Positions 8,490 to 18,400 of a DNA stretch of 64,000 nucleotides are shown in pieces. The notes under the pieces are model-generated. The model ran no database searches and had not been told where the DNA came from. It saw only the letters and a list, made by a program, of their open reading frames with translations. Positions within the stretch are counted from its first letter, which is position 1, and every line of letters starts with the position of its first letter. This stretch comes from Neolewinella persica DSM 23188 (GTDB lineage: Bacteria; Bacteroidota; Bacteroidia; Chitinophagales; Saprospiraceae): assembly GCF_000373105.1 (NCBI RefSeq), contig NZ_KB890431.1, positions 1 through 64,000 of the forward strand, given 5' to 3'. The translations under genes and the position numbers were made by a program.

Positions 8490-8927
8490 ATGCCACAAAT
8501 AAGCGCTAGCATGACGTACGCCCGGTTTTATACCCTTCTGGGGATTTTTACTGCCGTCGCAGTGGTTCTATCCTTGATTTGCCATTTTGTGCTGCCGATC
8601 AATTATGCTATCCCCCTCACCGTTGGTACCATTTTGCTTTTTTGCGCATTTTGTGTCGGGTTGTTTTGGATCGGCAACCGTACTGCCCGGTCCGAAAATA
8701 AGTTCCTTTTTACAAATGTCTTCATGGGGGTAACTATGCTCAAGCTGTTCCTTTGCGGAGGACTTATTGCTGCCTACTATTTTCTGGCAGCGCCGGAAAA
8801 CAGACTCTTTGTCGTACCCTTCTTCCTGAGTTATCTCGTCTATACAATTCTGGAGATCACGTTTCTGATCAAGTTGGCAGGTATTACTACTGGTTTAGTA
8901 AAGGAAGAACAAGAAGCCAGGAGCTAG
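8490..8927 (+). CDS. Four-helix membrane protein, AtpI-like position
   Basis: This 145-residue protein has four predicted membrane helices (FYTLLGIFTAVAVVLSLIC, AIPLTVGTILLFCAFCVGLF, MGVTMLKLFLCGGLIAAYYF, VPFFLSYLVYTILEITFLI). Sequence alone does not name it. Its place after atpZ matches the unnamed subunit-I-like gene often found just before atpB in Bacteroidota. The final codons (KEEQEARS-stop) fall inside a period-7 repeat array, so the C-terminus may have been remodelled by the repeat. The next gene is an unrelated DUF4249 lipoprotein. Confidence 0.7.
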   Translation: MPQISASMTYARFYTLLGIFTAVAVVLSLICHFVLPINYAIPLTVGTILLFCAFCVGLFWIGNRTARSENKFLFTNVFMGVTMLKLFLCGGLIAAYYFLAAPENRLFVVPFFLSYLVYTILEITFLIKLAGITTGLVKEEQEARS

Positions 8928-8973
8928 AAACTATAGATCTGGTTCTTGGCTTCTGGTTACTGACTCTTGTTAA
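8904..8973. repeat. Inverted period-7 array running into a GC core
   Basis: Ten heptamers in exact register: gaagaac, aagaagc, caggagc, tagaaac, tatagat, ctggttc, ttggctt, ctggtta, ctgactc, ttgttaa. The first four are complementary to the later CTGGTTC-type units. The next heptamer begins the GC core itself. The stop codon of the preceding gene is in unit 4. Confidence 0.7.
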
Positions 8974-8994
8974 GGCGCGGCCGCAGGTGCAAAG
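8974..8994 (-). repeat. GC core repeat copy 3
   Basis: The plus strand reads GGCGCGGCCGCAGGTGCAAA plus G, a perfect copy on the minus strand, placed directly behind the period-7 array. Confidence 0.8.
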
Positions 8995-9042
8995 AGGAAG
9001 TTTGAGGCAGCGTTTGTCTTGCCTTGTACGTATCTTGTTAGT

Positions 9043-10182
9043 ATGAATTCCTCGAAAAGTAAACAACGCACTGGCAGTATCCGACTGGCCGGGTTCCTTA
9101 TCTTGTCCATACTGTGTGGTTGCCTGGAGCCTACCAAGCCAGAATTTCAAATAGAAGAGAGCTTCATTCTGGTCGAAGGAAATATCCTGGCGGGGGAAGG
9201 CCAGGGAGAAATTCGGATCAGGGAATCGAATTTCCGTGAGGTCGCACTGGAATTTGAATCTGTGGCAGGAGCAGAAGTTCTGGCGATAGAAGCAAATGGT
9301 ACTACCGTTAGTTGGGGACCAGGGTATGAACCGGGGCGCTATATCCCTCCTCCAGAGGCGGTCGTATTACCCGGAGAGACCTGGCACGTTGAAATAACTT
9401 TGCCAGACGGTACCAGTGTTATCTCCGCCCCCGAAACCATTCCCGAACCAGTCGAGGTAAGTAATCTGACCATAAATTTTGTGCAAAACTCATCCTTTGA
9501 TGAAGGGCTGAATCGATTTGTCCCCCGGTTCGAGTTATTCCTTGATTATGTTGATCCTGCAGATCAGGAAAATTATTATGCTTACGATTATCATTACTGG
9601 GAAGAGATTACGATCTGTGCTTCCTGCGTGAATGGCCGTTGGCGGGACGGTGTCTGTATCCCTTTTGATAATCCGAGGTTCAATAATCGTTATGATTATC
9701 TCTGCGATACGCAGGAGTGTTTTTCCACCAAAGCAGGGGAGGAGACACGGTATGGTTCGGATGCCTTTACCAATGGAAGCAGTCTGACTGGCTTCCCCCT
9801 CGGAGGGATTATTTTCACCGCCTATGGAGGTATGCTGGTGGAGGGCAGTGTTTACAGTATCACCAAAGAAGCTTTTGACTACGGAAAGGTGATTCAGGAT
9901 CTGGTGGAAGGAAATTCCGGACTGAATCCCACGACCCCGGCCGCTCTGGATGGTAACGTGCGTAATGTGGATCCGGGCGGAAGAGATGTGCTGGGCTTCA
10001 TTGGTGCTGCCAGTAAGGGGAGCGCCCGGGCTTTTGTTGATCGTACAACCGAAACGGGTTCGCCATTGCCCTTTGATAATAACCTCCGGCTGGAGCCACT
10101 TCCTCCTCCGGCAGTGCCCCCCCGGGCACCTTGTAACATTCCTGGTGTCAGAACCGCCGAGCGACCAGTAGGTTGGCCTTAA
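9043..10182 (+). CDS. DUF4249 lipoprotein 1
   Basis: This 379-residue lipoprotein has a signal ending at Cys27 (FLILSILCGC). The start at 9043 is the first ATG; the TTG at 9019 adds nothing. It matches the DUF4249 pattern of Bacteroidota: an early ESFILVEGNILAGEGQGEIRIRESNFREV region (start of a beta-rich domain), a central four-Cys region (CASC..C..CDTQEC) and a conserved end (LDGNVRNVDPGG..VLGFIGAAS, RAPCNIPG). The function is unknown. The family sits next to TonB-dependent receptors and may act as their surface partner. It is paralogous to the next gene and shares most of its motifs at the same spacing. Confidence 0.85.
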   Translation: MNSSKSKQRTGSIRLAGFLILSILCGCLEPTKPEFQIEESFILVEGNILAGEGQGEIRIRESNFREVALEFESVAGAEVLAIEANGTTVSWGPGYEPGRYIPPPEAVVLPGETWHVEITLPDGTSVISAPETIPEPVEVSNLTINFVQNSSFDEGLNRFVPRFELFLDYVDPADQENYYAYDYHYWEEITICASCVNGRWRDGVCIPFDNPRFNNRYDYLCDTQECFSTKAGEETRYGSDAFTNGSSLTGFPLGGIIFTAYGGMLVEGSVYSITKEAFDYGKVIQDLVEGNSGLNPTTPAALDGNVRNVDPGGRDVLGFIGAASKGSARAFVDRTTETGSPLPFDNNLRLEPLPPPAVPPRAPCNIPGVRTAERPVGWP

Positions 10183-10236
10183 CCACTTGAGGTGTAGCGG
10201 CATTCACAACGCCAAATTCGACAAAATTCTCCGATT

Positions 10237-11343
10237 ATGCACCGTATTATTCCTATATTTTTAGCGTTTGTGTGCACCCTTGGGTGGCAGGGCTGTACCG
10301 AACCGGTAAAGCCCGATTTTGCCTTGGGAGATGCCTTTTATTTGGTGGAAGGCAGTATTATTGCCGAAGGTGGTGAAAGTGAAGTTCGCTTACGAAAATC
10401 AAATTTTCGGGAAGTGAACTTTCAGTTTCAACCCGTTACGGATGCACTTATCCAGAGCTTGGAAGTCGATGGGCAAAGCGTTATTTGGTCCGTTGTCGAC
10501 GCTGAAGCGGGAAGTTACCGTCCTCCAGCTGGCTTCCGGGCAGAACCAGGGCAAACCTGGCATTTTGAAATAACCTTCGCTGATGGGACCCAGGGCGTAT
10601 CCACTCCGGAAACCATCCCTGAACCCGTACCCCTGGATTCACTTACCGTAAATTTTGTCCAAAACTCTGCATTCGACACAGGTCTGGATCGGTTTATCCC
10701 CCGCTTTGAACTATTTGTGAATTATAAGGACCCTGCCGGGGTACCAAACTATTATGAGTGGCAAGTTGGGTTTTGGAAAAAAATAAATGTCTGTGCTTCC
10801 TGTTTACAAGGTATTTGGCGCAATGGGGAATGCATAGCAGTCAATGATCGGTTTGTTTTTCGATACGACTACCCTTGTAATCCTCCGAATTGTTACCAGT
10901 ACGAAGTGCTGGACCAGGTGCTGGTAAGTTATGATGCCTTATCCGATGGTCAGTACATCAACGGGTTTCCAGTTGGCGCCATCCCTTTCGATGGTTACGG
11001 CAGCCAACTTGCCGTGGCCCGGGCGGTAAGCCTGACCCCGGATGCCTATGCCTACGTAGACGTTATTTCTAAACTGGTCAATGGCCAGGATGGCCTGAAC
11101 GGTACCATCCCCGTTGCCCTGAACGGCAACGTGCGGAATCAAGACCCCGACGGCACCCTGATATTAGGCTACCTGCGCGGGGTTTCAACGACGGAAGTCA
11201 CGGCTTATTACGAACGTACCATCAATACGGGGTTTCCCTTGCCCTTCGATTCGGTGTTACGGCTGGAAGACCCTCTGGGAAGACTCCGGGCTCCTTGTGA
11301 TGGCCCTAACCGAATTACCTCTCCACCTCCCGGCTGGCCATAA
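10237..11343 (+). CDS. DUF4249 lipoprotein 2
   Basis: This 368-residue paralogue of the preceding gene has a lipoprotein signal ending at Cys20 (TLGWQGC). The shared landmarks are FYLVEGSIIAEGGESEVRLRKSNFREV, TPETIPEPV, NFVQNSAFDTGLDRFIPRFELF, the CASCLQGIWRNGECI and CNPPNC cysteine clusters, and GNVRNQDPDG..ILGYLRGVS. It lies 54 bases after copy 1 and 76 bases before the TonB receptor start, so the three are probably one transcript. The function is unknown; by position it is a candidate substrate-binding or lid partner of the receptor. Confidence 0.85.
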   Translation: MHRIIPIFLAFVCTLGWQGCTEPVKPDFALGDAFYLVEGSIIAEGGESEVRLRKSNFREVNFQFQPVTDALIQSLEVDGQSVIWSVVDAEAGSYRPPAGFRAEPGQTWHFEITFADGTQGVSTPETIPEPVPLDSLTVNFVQNSAFDTGLDRFIPRFELFVNYKDPAGVPNYYEWQVGFWKKINVCASCLQGIWRNGECIAVNDRFVFRYDYPCNPPNCYQYEVLDQVLVSYDALSDGQYINGFPVGAIPFDGYGSQLAVARAVSLTPDAYAYVDVISKLVNGQDGLNGTIPVALNGNVRNQDPDGTLILGYLRGVSTTEVTAYYERTINTGFPLPFDSVLRLEDPLGRLRAPCDGPNRITSPPPGWP

Positions 11344-11382
11344 ACCACCACCTGACTGTCTCCGCTCTGCTTTTCAACTTTA

Positions 11383-11402
11383 TTTGCACCCGCGTCCGCG
11401 CC
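11383..11402 (+). repeat. GC core repeat copy 4
   Basis: TTTGCACCCGCGTCCGCGCC has two changes from the consensus. It fills the spacer between DUF4249 lipoprotein 2 and the TonB receptor, 17 bases before the receptor start. Confidence 0.7.
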
Positions 11403-11419
11403 TCCATAATCCGCTTTCT

Positions 11420-13834
11420 ATGCGACTATTTTTAACTATTTTTTGCTTGGTTATTTCCTTGATTTGCAATGGGCAGGACTACGAACTCAACCTCACTATT
11501 CAGGACCAGGAAACGGAAACTGCGCTGCCTTTTGTTAGTGTCCAATTGTCGCCAGGAGGAGCCAGCGGTACCACTGACGAGAAAGGCTTCCTGCGATTTG
11601 ATCTTCCGCCGGGCCGATACTCCATCCGTGCCTCTTTCACCGGGTATGCCGACTATGAGCGAACCATTACACTAAACGCCAAACGGGACCTGGTCATCAC
11701 CATGGAGTCCACATCCGCAACGCTCGAGACGGTAGTGGTTACTGACCGCGATGACCGTCTGGACCTCTCCCGCCCGCAGATGGGGGTGGAGCGGCTTACG
11801 GCCGGTGAGCTGGAGTCCATCCCTAGTGTACTCGGAGAACGAGACGTGCTGCGCTCGCTGCAATTACTTCCGGGAGTCACGTCGGCCGGGGAAGCGAGCA
11901 ATGGTATCTCGGTTCGAGGCGGCACGATTGATCAGAACCTGCTTCTACTCGACGGAGCACCAGTTTTTACACCTACCCACCTATTTGGTCTTTTTACCGT
12001 TTTTACCCCCGATGCGGTGGGGGGGATTGATCTTTACCGTGGTAACATCCCGGCCCGTTTCGGTGGTCGTGTTTCTTCTGTAGTTGATGTCAGGTCCAAG
12101 GTGCCGAATGCGGATTCTCCGATTATTAAGGGTGGTATCGGATTGGTTTCCAGTAATCTGAGTATTGAAACACCATTGGGGAAATCCGGAAAATGGGACG
12201 TACTGGCCGCAGCTCGAGGCGGCTTTAATGATTTTGCCTTTAACCTGATAAAGCGGCTGAAGGGCACCAAAAGTCGCTTCGGTGATGCTACGTTAAAGCT
12301 CCGGTTCCAGCCGGGAGAGAAGGACTTGTTTACCTTCTCCGGATTTTACTCCGGTGACTTTTATCAGGTAGACCTGTTGAGCACCTTCGGTGGCGTTGCT
12401 GCCACCTCCAACCAGTACGCCTACCTGACGCTGAACGGAGGACTGGAATGGGTACGGTTGTTGAACGATAGCTGGTCGCTCTCTACCCGGGTCACCAATG
12501 CCCATTTCGCGCCAGAGCTGCGATTTCCTCAGTTGGACAATAGCCTGATCACTTTTACCTCCGGCATCGATCAGCAGTCGGGGCGAATCGCATTAGGGAA
12601 CAATGAATCAGCGACCCATGCACTGACCATCGGCCTGTCGGCCGATCGCTACACCCTTGAACCGGGAGCATTGGACCCCGGTGCCAGCACCAACGTTCAG
12701 CCGACAACGTTGGTGCGGGAGCGTGGCCTGGAGTTGGTGGCCTTTGTGGAGGACGAGTGGAAGGTGAGCCCCCGTTTTACCGTTGGCGCCGGCTTACGCT
12801 ATGCGGCCTACCGGCAGTTGGGGCCGGCGGAGCAACGCCTTTATGGCGCAGGTCAGGAGCTGACGGAAAGTAACCTGGAAAGCGTGATCTCCATTGCTGA
12901 AGGTGAAACCGCAGCTACTTACGGTGGCTTTGAACCGCGCCTCGGGTTAAGTTATCAGCTGACCCCAAATACGAGCATCAAAGCCTCCTACGCCCGCTCA
13001 CGCCAGTACCTCCAGAACATTTATAACGCCACTACGCCGCTGCCGACGAGTCGTTGGAAAGTCGCGGATATTAACGTTGGCCCGCAGACGGCTGATCTGG
13101 TATCTTTAGGCTATAGCCACGTAACACCTTCCGGTAACTACGCTTTTCGCCTGGAAACCTACTATCGGCAATTGACGGATCTACTGGAATACAAACCTGG
13201 TGCGGATTTTTTCCTGAACCCAACGGTGGAAACGGATTTATTGCGCGGTGAAGGCCGTGCCTATGGCGTAGAATTGACCGCCAGCCGCCGTACTGGTCGC
13301 ATCACCGGAGAGGTGAATTACGCCTTTGCCAGGGTGGAAAACCGGGTGGCAGGAAACGATTTTAGTACGCGTATTAACCGTGGAGAATGGTACCCGGGCT
13401 ACTTCGACCAACCGCATACTTTCTCGGCCAACCTCACACTGGATGAAGGGAAAACCCACGAACTGGGCTTTAATCTTGTCATACAATCCAACCGCCCCTA
13501 TACCGTCCCGAACGGTTTTGTAGAGATCAACGGAACCGATGTGCCACTCTTCCTGGAGCGTAATAATGACCGGTTACCAGTATATCATCGGCTGGATTTC
13601 AGCTGGACCATTCACAACTTTCGCAGACAAAAGAGGGCCTGGACCGGAGACTGGGTGTTTACGGTTTACAACCTCTACGGCCGGGATAATGCCTACAACG
13701 TTTTTTTCCAACCGCGTGATGCGAATACGCCCGCACTGGGTATTTTCGGAGGTAGCCCTTTTGCGGCTTATCGGTTGAGTATTTTCGGCGCACCAGTGTT
13801 GTCCCTGGCCTATAAATTTACGTTTAAGCCTTAG
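11420..13834 (+). CDS. TonB-dependent outer-membrane receptor
   Basis: This 804-residue protein has, in order: a signal peptide (MRLFLTIFCLVISLICNGQ), a carboxypeptidase-regulatory-like domain (about 22-110, LPFVSVQLSPGGASGTTDEKGFLRF..), a plug domain (about 120-225, LLPGVTSAGEASNGISVRGGTIDQNLLLLDGAPVF) and a large barrel ending in LSLAYKFTFKP with a terminal aromatic pattern. It should import a ligand across the outer membrane using TonB energy; the ligand is not evident. No SusD gene is nearby; instead two DUF4249 lipoproteins precede it. The start at 11420 gives the signal peptide and leaves a GC core in the spacer. Confidence 0.9.
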   Translation: MRLFLTIFCLVISLICNGQDYELNLTIQDQETETALPFVSVQLSPGGASGTTDEKGFLRFDLPPGRYSIRASFTGYADYERTITLNAKRDLVITMESTSATLETVVVTDRDDRLDLSRPQMGVERLTAGELESIPSVLGERDVLRSLQLLPGVTSAGEASNGISVRGGTIDQNLLLLDGAPVFTPTHLFGLFTVFTPDAVGGIDLYRGNIPARFGGRVSSVVDVRSKVPNADSPIIKGGIGLVSSNLSIETPLGKSGKWDVLAAARGGFNDFAFNLIKRLKGTKSRFGDATLKLRFQPGEKDLFTFSGFYSGDFYQVDLLSTFGGVAATSNQYAYLTLNGGLEWVRLLNDSWSLSTRVTNAHFAPELRFPQLDNSLITFTSGIDQQSGRIALGNNESATHALTIGLSADRYTLEPGALDPGASTNVQPTTLVRERGLELVAFVEDEWKVSPRFTVGAGLRYAAYRQLGPAEQRLYGAGQELTESNLESVISIAEGETAATYGGFEPRLGLSYQLTPNTSIKASYARSRQYLQNIYNATTPLPTSRWKVADINVGPQTADLVSLGYSHVTPSGNYAFRLETYYRQLTDLLEYKPGADFFLNPTVETDLLRGEGRAYGVELTASRRTGRITGEVNYAFARVENRVAGNDFSTRINRGEWYPGYFDQPHTFSANLTLDEGKTHELGFNLVIQSNRPYTVPNGFVEINGTDVPLFLERNNDRLPVYHRLDFSWTIHNFRRQKRAWTGDWVFTVYNLYGRDNAYNVFFQPRDANTPALGIFGGSPFAAYRLSIFGAPVLSLAYKFTFKP

Positions 13835-13940
13835 TGAGCGAAATTATCCATGGATGTTAAGCAAAAGTTAGCCCTTCGTTTTAGATGGTCTTGAAGCCCG
13901 TCTTGTGCTTATTTTAGTGCTTCTAAGAAAATTCCAGTTC

Positions 13941-15368
13941 ATGATGCGCTTACTTTTCCTTCTTGTTTTTCTACCCGTTTTACTTTCGGGGCAGCGTAAT
14001 TTCCCTGCTGATTCAGTAGCTGGAGCTGCTGAGGAAATATTTGCGATTATCAAAGATCGCCACCCGTTTGCTGCTAGTATGGATGGATTGAAGGCATTAG
14101 AAGCGGCGCGGACGCAGGTGCAAAAAGAAGTAATGGAAGCAGTGGGGGAGCGGGACAGTATCACCTATCCGGAATTCATCAAAATGATGGCCCCGATGCA
14201 GGAAGTTACTGGCTGTGGGCACCTTATCCTTGAACCGCACTTTGACTCACTGGAAAGCAGAAGCATACGTGAGAATTTCCTTCCACTACAAATGATGCTG
14301 GCAGATGACGGCCGCCACGTTCTGATGACCGGCCTGAGGACTACCCGGGATACCTTTCTTCCCGGAACCGAGGTGTTGGCCATCGAAGGTGAACCCGTTG
14401 GGCCGCTTATGCAGTCACTGTCTTATTTCAGCGGGCTTAATGACCAGGGTAACAACCGTGCCGGGGTTATGAAAATTATCCGTTTCCCCTCCACCTACTA
14501 TCAATGGCATTACGGTCTAAAAAAACAACTAAGCCTGACTTTGAAAAACGATGCCGGAGAAGTATCGGAGGAGGTGATATTAGCTAAGCACAAACCTTTC
14601 GTTGATCCCAAAAAGGTAAAGACGGACATCAGTAAAACATTGACTTTTCGCTTCTCCGAGGATGGGCAAACGGGAATTCTCGATATCAATAAATTCAGCA
14701 CTTACAAGTTTACCAACGGGAACTACTTCAAATTTATTCGTACCGTTTTTGATACGTTGCGACAAACGAATACCCAACAACTGATCATTGATATTCGGGA
14801 TAATGGCGGAGGTTCCAGTGGCAGAATCAGTGCCCTTTACCGGTACCTGTCGGATCGGGAATTTAAGTTCTCCAGCGCAACCATCAGCACGGGCCCTGCC
14901 CGGGCCTTGCCCGGAGAACGGGGGAAAGTGGCTCGCCGCCGCGCCGCAGGCGCCGTCACAAAAAAAGAACGCCGCGTACAAAAAGCCCTGACCAGAAAAA
15001 TCAAACCGGTGAAGGAGGAATTACAGTTTTCGGGTAGGGTCGTGGTACTCGTCAATGAGCTCTCTTTTTCGGCAAGTGGTATTTTTGCTCGCTACGTTCA
15101 GGGATCCGGACGGGGAAAACTGGTGGGTATGCCGGCCGGAGCATCGGCAGGGATAACTTATGGTGCAAAAGATGACGGCAAGAAGATCTACGTAGGGCCC
15201 GATGACAACTTTGAAATTAAAGTGAATACCATCGGGTTAGTCCCCGAGTTCCCCGAGCCGGGTAACGTAACACCAGATATAGCTGTACCCCTTACGGTGT
15301 CGGCGCTTCGCGCCGGCCGGGACGAGCAGTTGGAACGAGCGCTGGAAATCGTATCTGGTAAAAAATAG
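13941..15368 (+). CDS. S41 family peptidase
   Basis: This 475-residue secreted protease has a signal peptide (MMRLLFLLVFLPVLLSGQ), a central region with PDZ-like features (PGTEVLAIEGEPV) and the S41 tail-specific protease fold (QTGILDINKFSTY, LIIDIRDNGGGSSG). The probable catalytic Ser is in VLVNELSFSASG, followed by GKLVGMPAGASAG. A basic insertion (GKVARRRAAGAVTKKERRVQKALTRKIKP) interrupts the fold around residue 340. Codons near residue 57 (AARTQVQK) are a GC core repeat copy. The start is 13941 or the adjacent ATG at 13944. It is convergent with the giant CHRD gene, with a shared terminator between them. Confidence 0.85.
   Translation: MMRLLFLLVFLPVLLSGQRNFPADSVAGAAEEIFAIIKDRHPFAASMDGLKALEAARTQVQKEVMEAVGERDSITYPEFIKMMAPMQEVTGCGHLILEPHFDSLESRSIRENFLPLQMMLADDGRHVLMTGLRTTRDTFLPGTEVLAIEGEPVGPLMQSLSYFSGLNDQGNNRAGVMKIIRFPSTYYQWHYGLKKQLSLTLKNDAGEVSEEVILAKHKPFVDPKKVKTDISKTLTFRFSEDGQTGILDINKFSTYKFTNGNYFKFIRTVFDTLRQTNTQQLIIDIRDNGGGSSGRISALYRYLSDREFKFSSATISTGPARALPGERGKVARRRAAGAVTKKERRVQKALTRKIKPVKEELQFSGRVVVLVNELSFSASGIFARYVQGSGRGKLVGMPAGASAGITYGAKDDGKKIYVGPDDNFEIKVNTIGLVPEFPEPGNVTPDIAVPLTVSALRAGRDEQLERALEIVSGKK
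14105..14124 (-). repeat. GC core repeat copy 5, inside CDS
   Basis: The plus strand reads GGCGCGGACGCAGGTGCAAA. It is read in a different frame from the other coding copies, giving ARTQVQK inside the S41 protease. Confidence 0.7.
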
Positions 15369-15387
15369 CTGCGGCACCATGAAAAAT

Positions 15388-15413
15388 GCCCTCGCTTCCG
15401 AAGAAACGAGGGC
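15388..15413. terminator. Bidirectional hairpin terminator
   Basis: GCCCTCG and CGAGGGC (7-bp stem, 12-base loop), flanked by AAAAAT on the left and AAGGTTT on the right, lie between the convergent S41 and CHRD genes. T-runs exist on both strands. Confidence 0.75.
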
Positions 15414-15461
15414 AAGGTTTAATTCAAATCCGAAGTCATACAGGACCGCTAATATAGACAA

Positions 15462-18400
15462 TTAGCGCTTGATGACCCGGATTACGGATGCGCCTGCGTC
15501 ATTGGTAAGGCGCAGTAAGTAGGCACCAGCCGTTAATTGACCCGTTGGCAGGTCAATCCGGCCGTCGGCCAATTGAAGCTGGCGGGAAATGATTAGCCGT
15601 CCGTTGATGTCGAAAATTTGCAGTTCCGTCCGCTCGCTGCGGACGCCACTTACTTCGAGCGTCAACTGTTCGGAAAATGGATTTGGGAATACGGCAATCT
15701 GATCGGCAGCAGGTTGTGATGTACTTGTCGACAGTTGGTTCGGAGCACACAGTGTTGGCGCGCCGAGGGCGTACGTCGGTACAACGAGGTTCGGAATCCG
15801 CTGGAGGGAAGCAGCACTGTTGGGGAATCCGGGGTTAGTACCCATCGTCCAGATACCAAGATCTTCTGCCATAGTTTCTCCCATCCGGTTACTTTCTCCC
15901 CAGGCAACGTAGGCCAGTAAATGACGGGCCGAAGTGTAATCCTGGTTGAAAAGAAGGGCCAGCTCGTCTCCACTGGCGTCAATGTAGTCGGAGAAGTCAA
16001 GGGTAACCCGATCATTCGGCTTGAGGAAGTAAGATCCACATTCAATGTCAAGGGTACTAATGAGAACAACTTCCTCATTACTGGCCAGGAACAGGCTACT
16101 TACGTTTACGGGAGCTTCGCTGATATTTTCCAGCTCGACCATCCCGCGACGGTCAACCTCATTGATGGCAATCAGCCCGCCAGTACATTCGTCACCGGTC
16201 AGGCGAGTAACGACTATCGGATTGGATAATTCAAAACAACCGCTTAGGCCGGTGAAGGCCAGGCCAGTGCTGTCTCCTCTCAAAGAGCCATTGTGGCTCA
16301 CCGCGTAGAGGGTACAGGCACCGCCTCCGGCACCGTCGAAATCGAACGGCTGGTCAGCTGGGGTTCCCAGAATAATGCCTTGATCACTCACTACGATGTA
16401 AGTGAAGTCGGTACCAACAGTATCCGTAAGCGTAACGGTGAATGGGTCAGGAATGCTGTCTCCTGCGCAAATCGTCATTTCTGTACCGCCTTCTGTCAGG
16501 GTCAGTATGCCACCGTCTACACCGCAAGCAAGTTCTTCACAGTCATCACCAGTCAGGCGGGTAACCACCACTGGATTAGAAAGGTCGAAACAGCCCTCCA
16601 GGTTAGCGAAGAGAGCGTCTTGCACGGCTCCGCTGAGGGTGCCGTCGTGGCTGACTGCGTAAAGCGTACAAGCACCGCCACCCGCGCCATCAAAGTCGAA
16701 GGGCTGGTCGGCGGGCGTACCAAGAATGACGCCCTGGTCAGATACAACCAGGTAAGTGAATTCAGCGCCTACTGTATCGTTGAGGACAACGTTGAACGGA
16801 TCTGGCGTTCCATCTCCGGCACATATTCTCATGGTCGTTCCTCCGTCTATGAGGCTAAGGATACCTCCCTCGACGTCACATCCTTCGCAATCATTACCAG
16901 TATTTCTGGTAACCACCACCGGATTAGAAAGATCGAAACAACCGGAGAGATCAGCGAACGCTGCACCCTGCTCAGCACCGGCTAGAGTGCCGTCATGACT
17001 TACGGCATACAGGGTACAGGCTCCACCACCGGCTCCATCAAAGTCGAAGGGTTGGTTGGCAGGTGCACCGAGAATAACACCGGCGTCGCTGACCACCAGG
17101 TAAGTAAATTCTGCGCCAAAGGTATCAGCGAGTATTACGTTGAAGGGATCAGCAACTCCATCATTGGCACAAATCGTCATGGCGGTTGTGCTGTCAGTAA
17201 GCGTCAGGGTACCGCCTTCCACATTGCAGGAAATATTGTCACAATCATCGCCCGTGAGTCGGGTGACGACTACGGGGTTGGATAGGTCAAAGCAGCCGGT
17301 TAGGTCGGCAAAAGCGTTGCCGGTAACTGCTCCGGTTAGTGTACTGTCGTGACTCACGGCGTAAAGTGTACATGCGCCGCCGCCTGCTCCATCAAAGTCG
17401 AAGGGTTGGTTGGCGGGAACGCCAAGGATCATTCCTTCCGCACTAACTACAATGTAGGTGAATTCAGCGCCGGAGGTATCCGTCAGGATTACGCCAAAGG
17501 GATCGGCCATGCCATCTCCCGCACAAATGGTGTCCGTAGTACTACCATCAATCAGGGTCAGCATTCCGCCTTCTACATCACAACCTTCACAATCGTTACC
17601 GACGTTGCGGGTTACGACAACTGGGTTGGACAGGGCAAAACAGCCGTCCAGATCGGCAAAGGCTTCTCCAGCCATGGCTCCGGTCAGCGAACCGTCATGG
17701 CTAACGGCATAAAGTGTACAGGCACCGCCACCTGCCCCATCAAAATCAAAGGGCTGGTCGGCTGGAACCCCGAGAATAATTCCGGCGTCACTAACTACGA
17801 GGTAGGTAAATGAATCTGAACTGACGGTGTCAGTCAACACGACATTAAAAGGATCCGCCACGCCATCACCGGCACAAATGGTGAATTCAGTTCCGCCGTC
17901 CGCGAGGGCCAGCGTACCGCCTTCCACAGTACAGGGAGGATCGGTGATCATCAGGACAATCGTTCGGGAGCCACCGGGGGTAGCAACGCTGCCATCTGAA
18001 CCGACGACACGGTAACGCAACGGAACAGAGATGCCCACCATGGCGCCGTTGGCAATGAGGGTGTCGTATACTGCATCAATCGTCGCATTAGACAAGGTGT
18101 CTGTTCCGACTTTGCTGCAAGCGATAATGCTGGCAAATTCAGTGTCTTCTGGCGAAGTTATTTCGATGGTATACACAAGTAGGTCACCATCTGGATCCGA
18201 GGAGGCATTGAATATACCGTCCTCAAGATCATTACCTCCTTCAAAGACCTGTACAATAGCTCCGTCGGCCGGGGTGATGATTTCCGGAGCCGTAGGGAAA
18301 GCATTGTCGTCCCGTAGGATCTGACCACGAATTTCGCCGCTGGGGCTTCCCGTAGTATGGATGTTGACGTATAGACCACCGCTGAGTAGAGCATTCTGTC

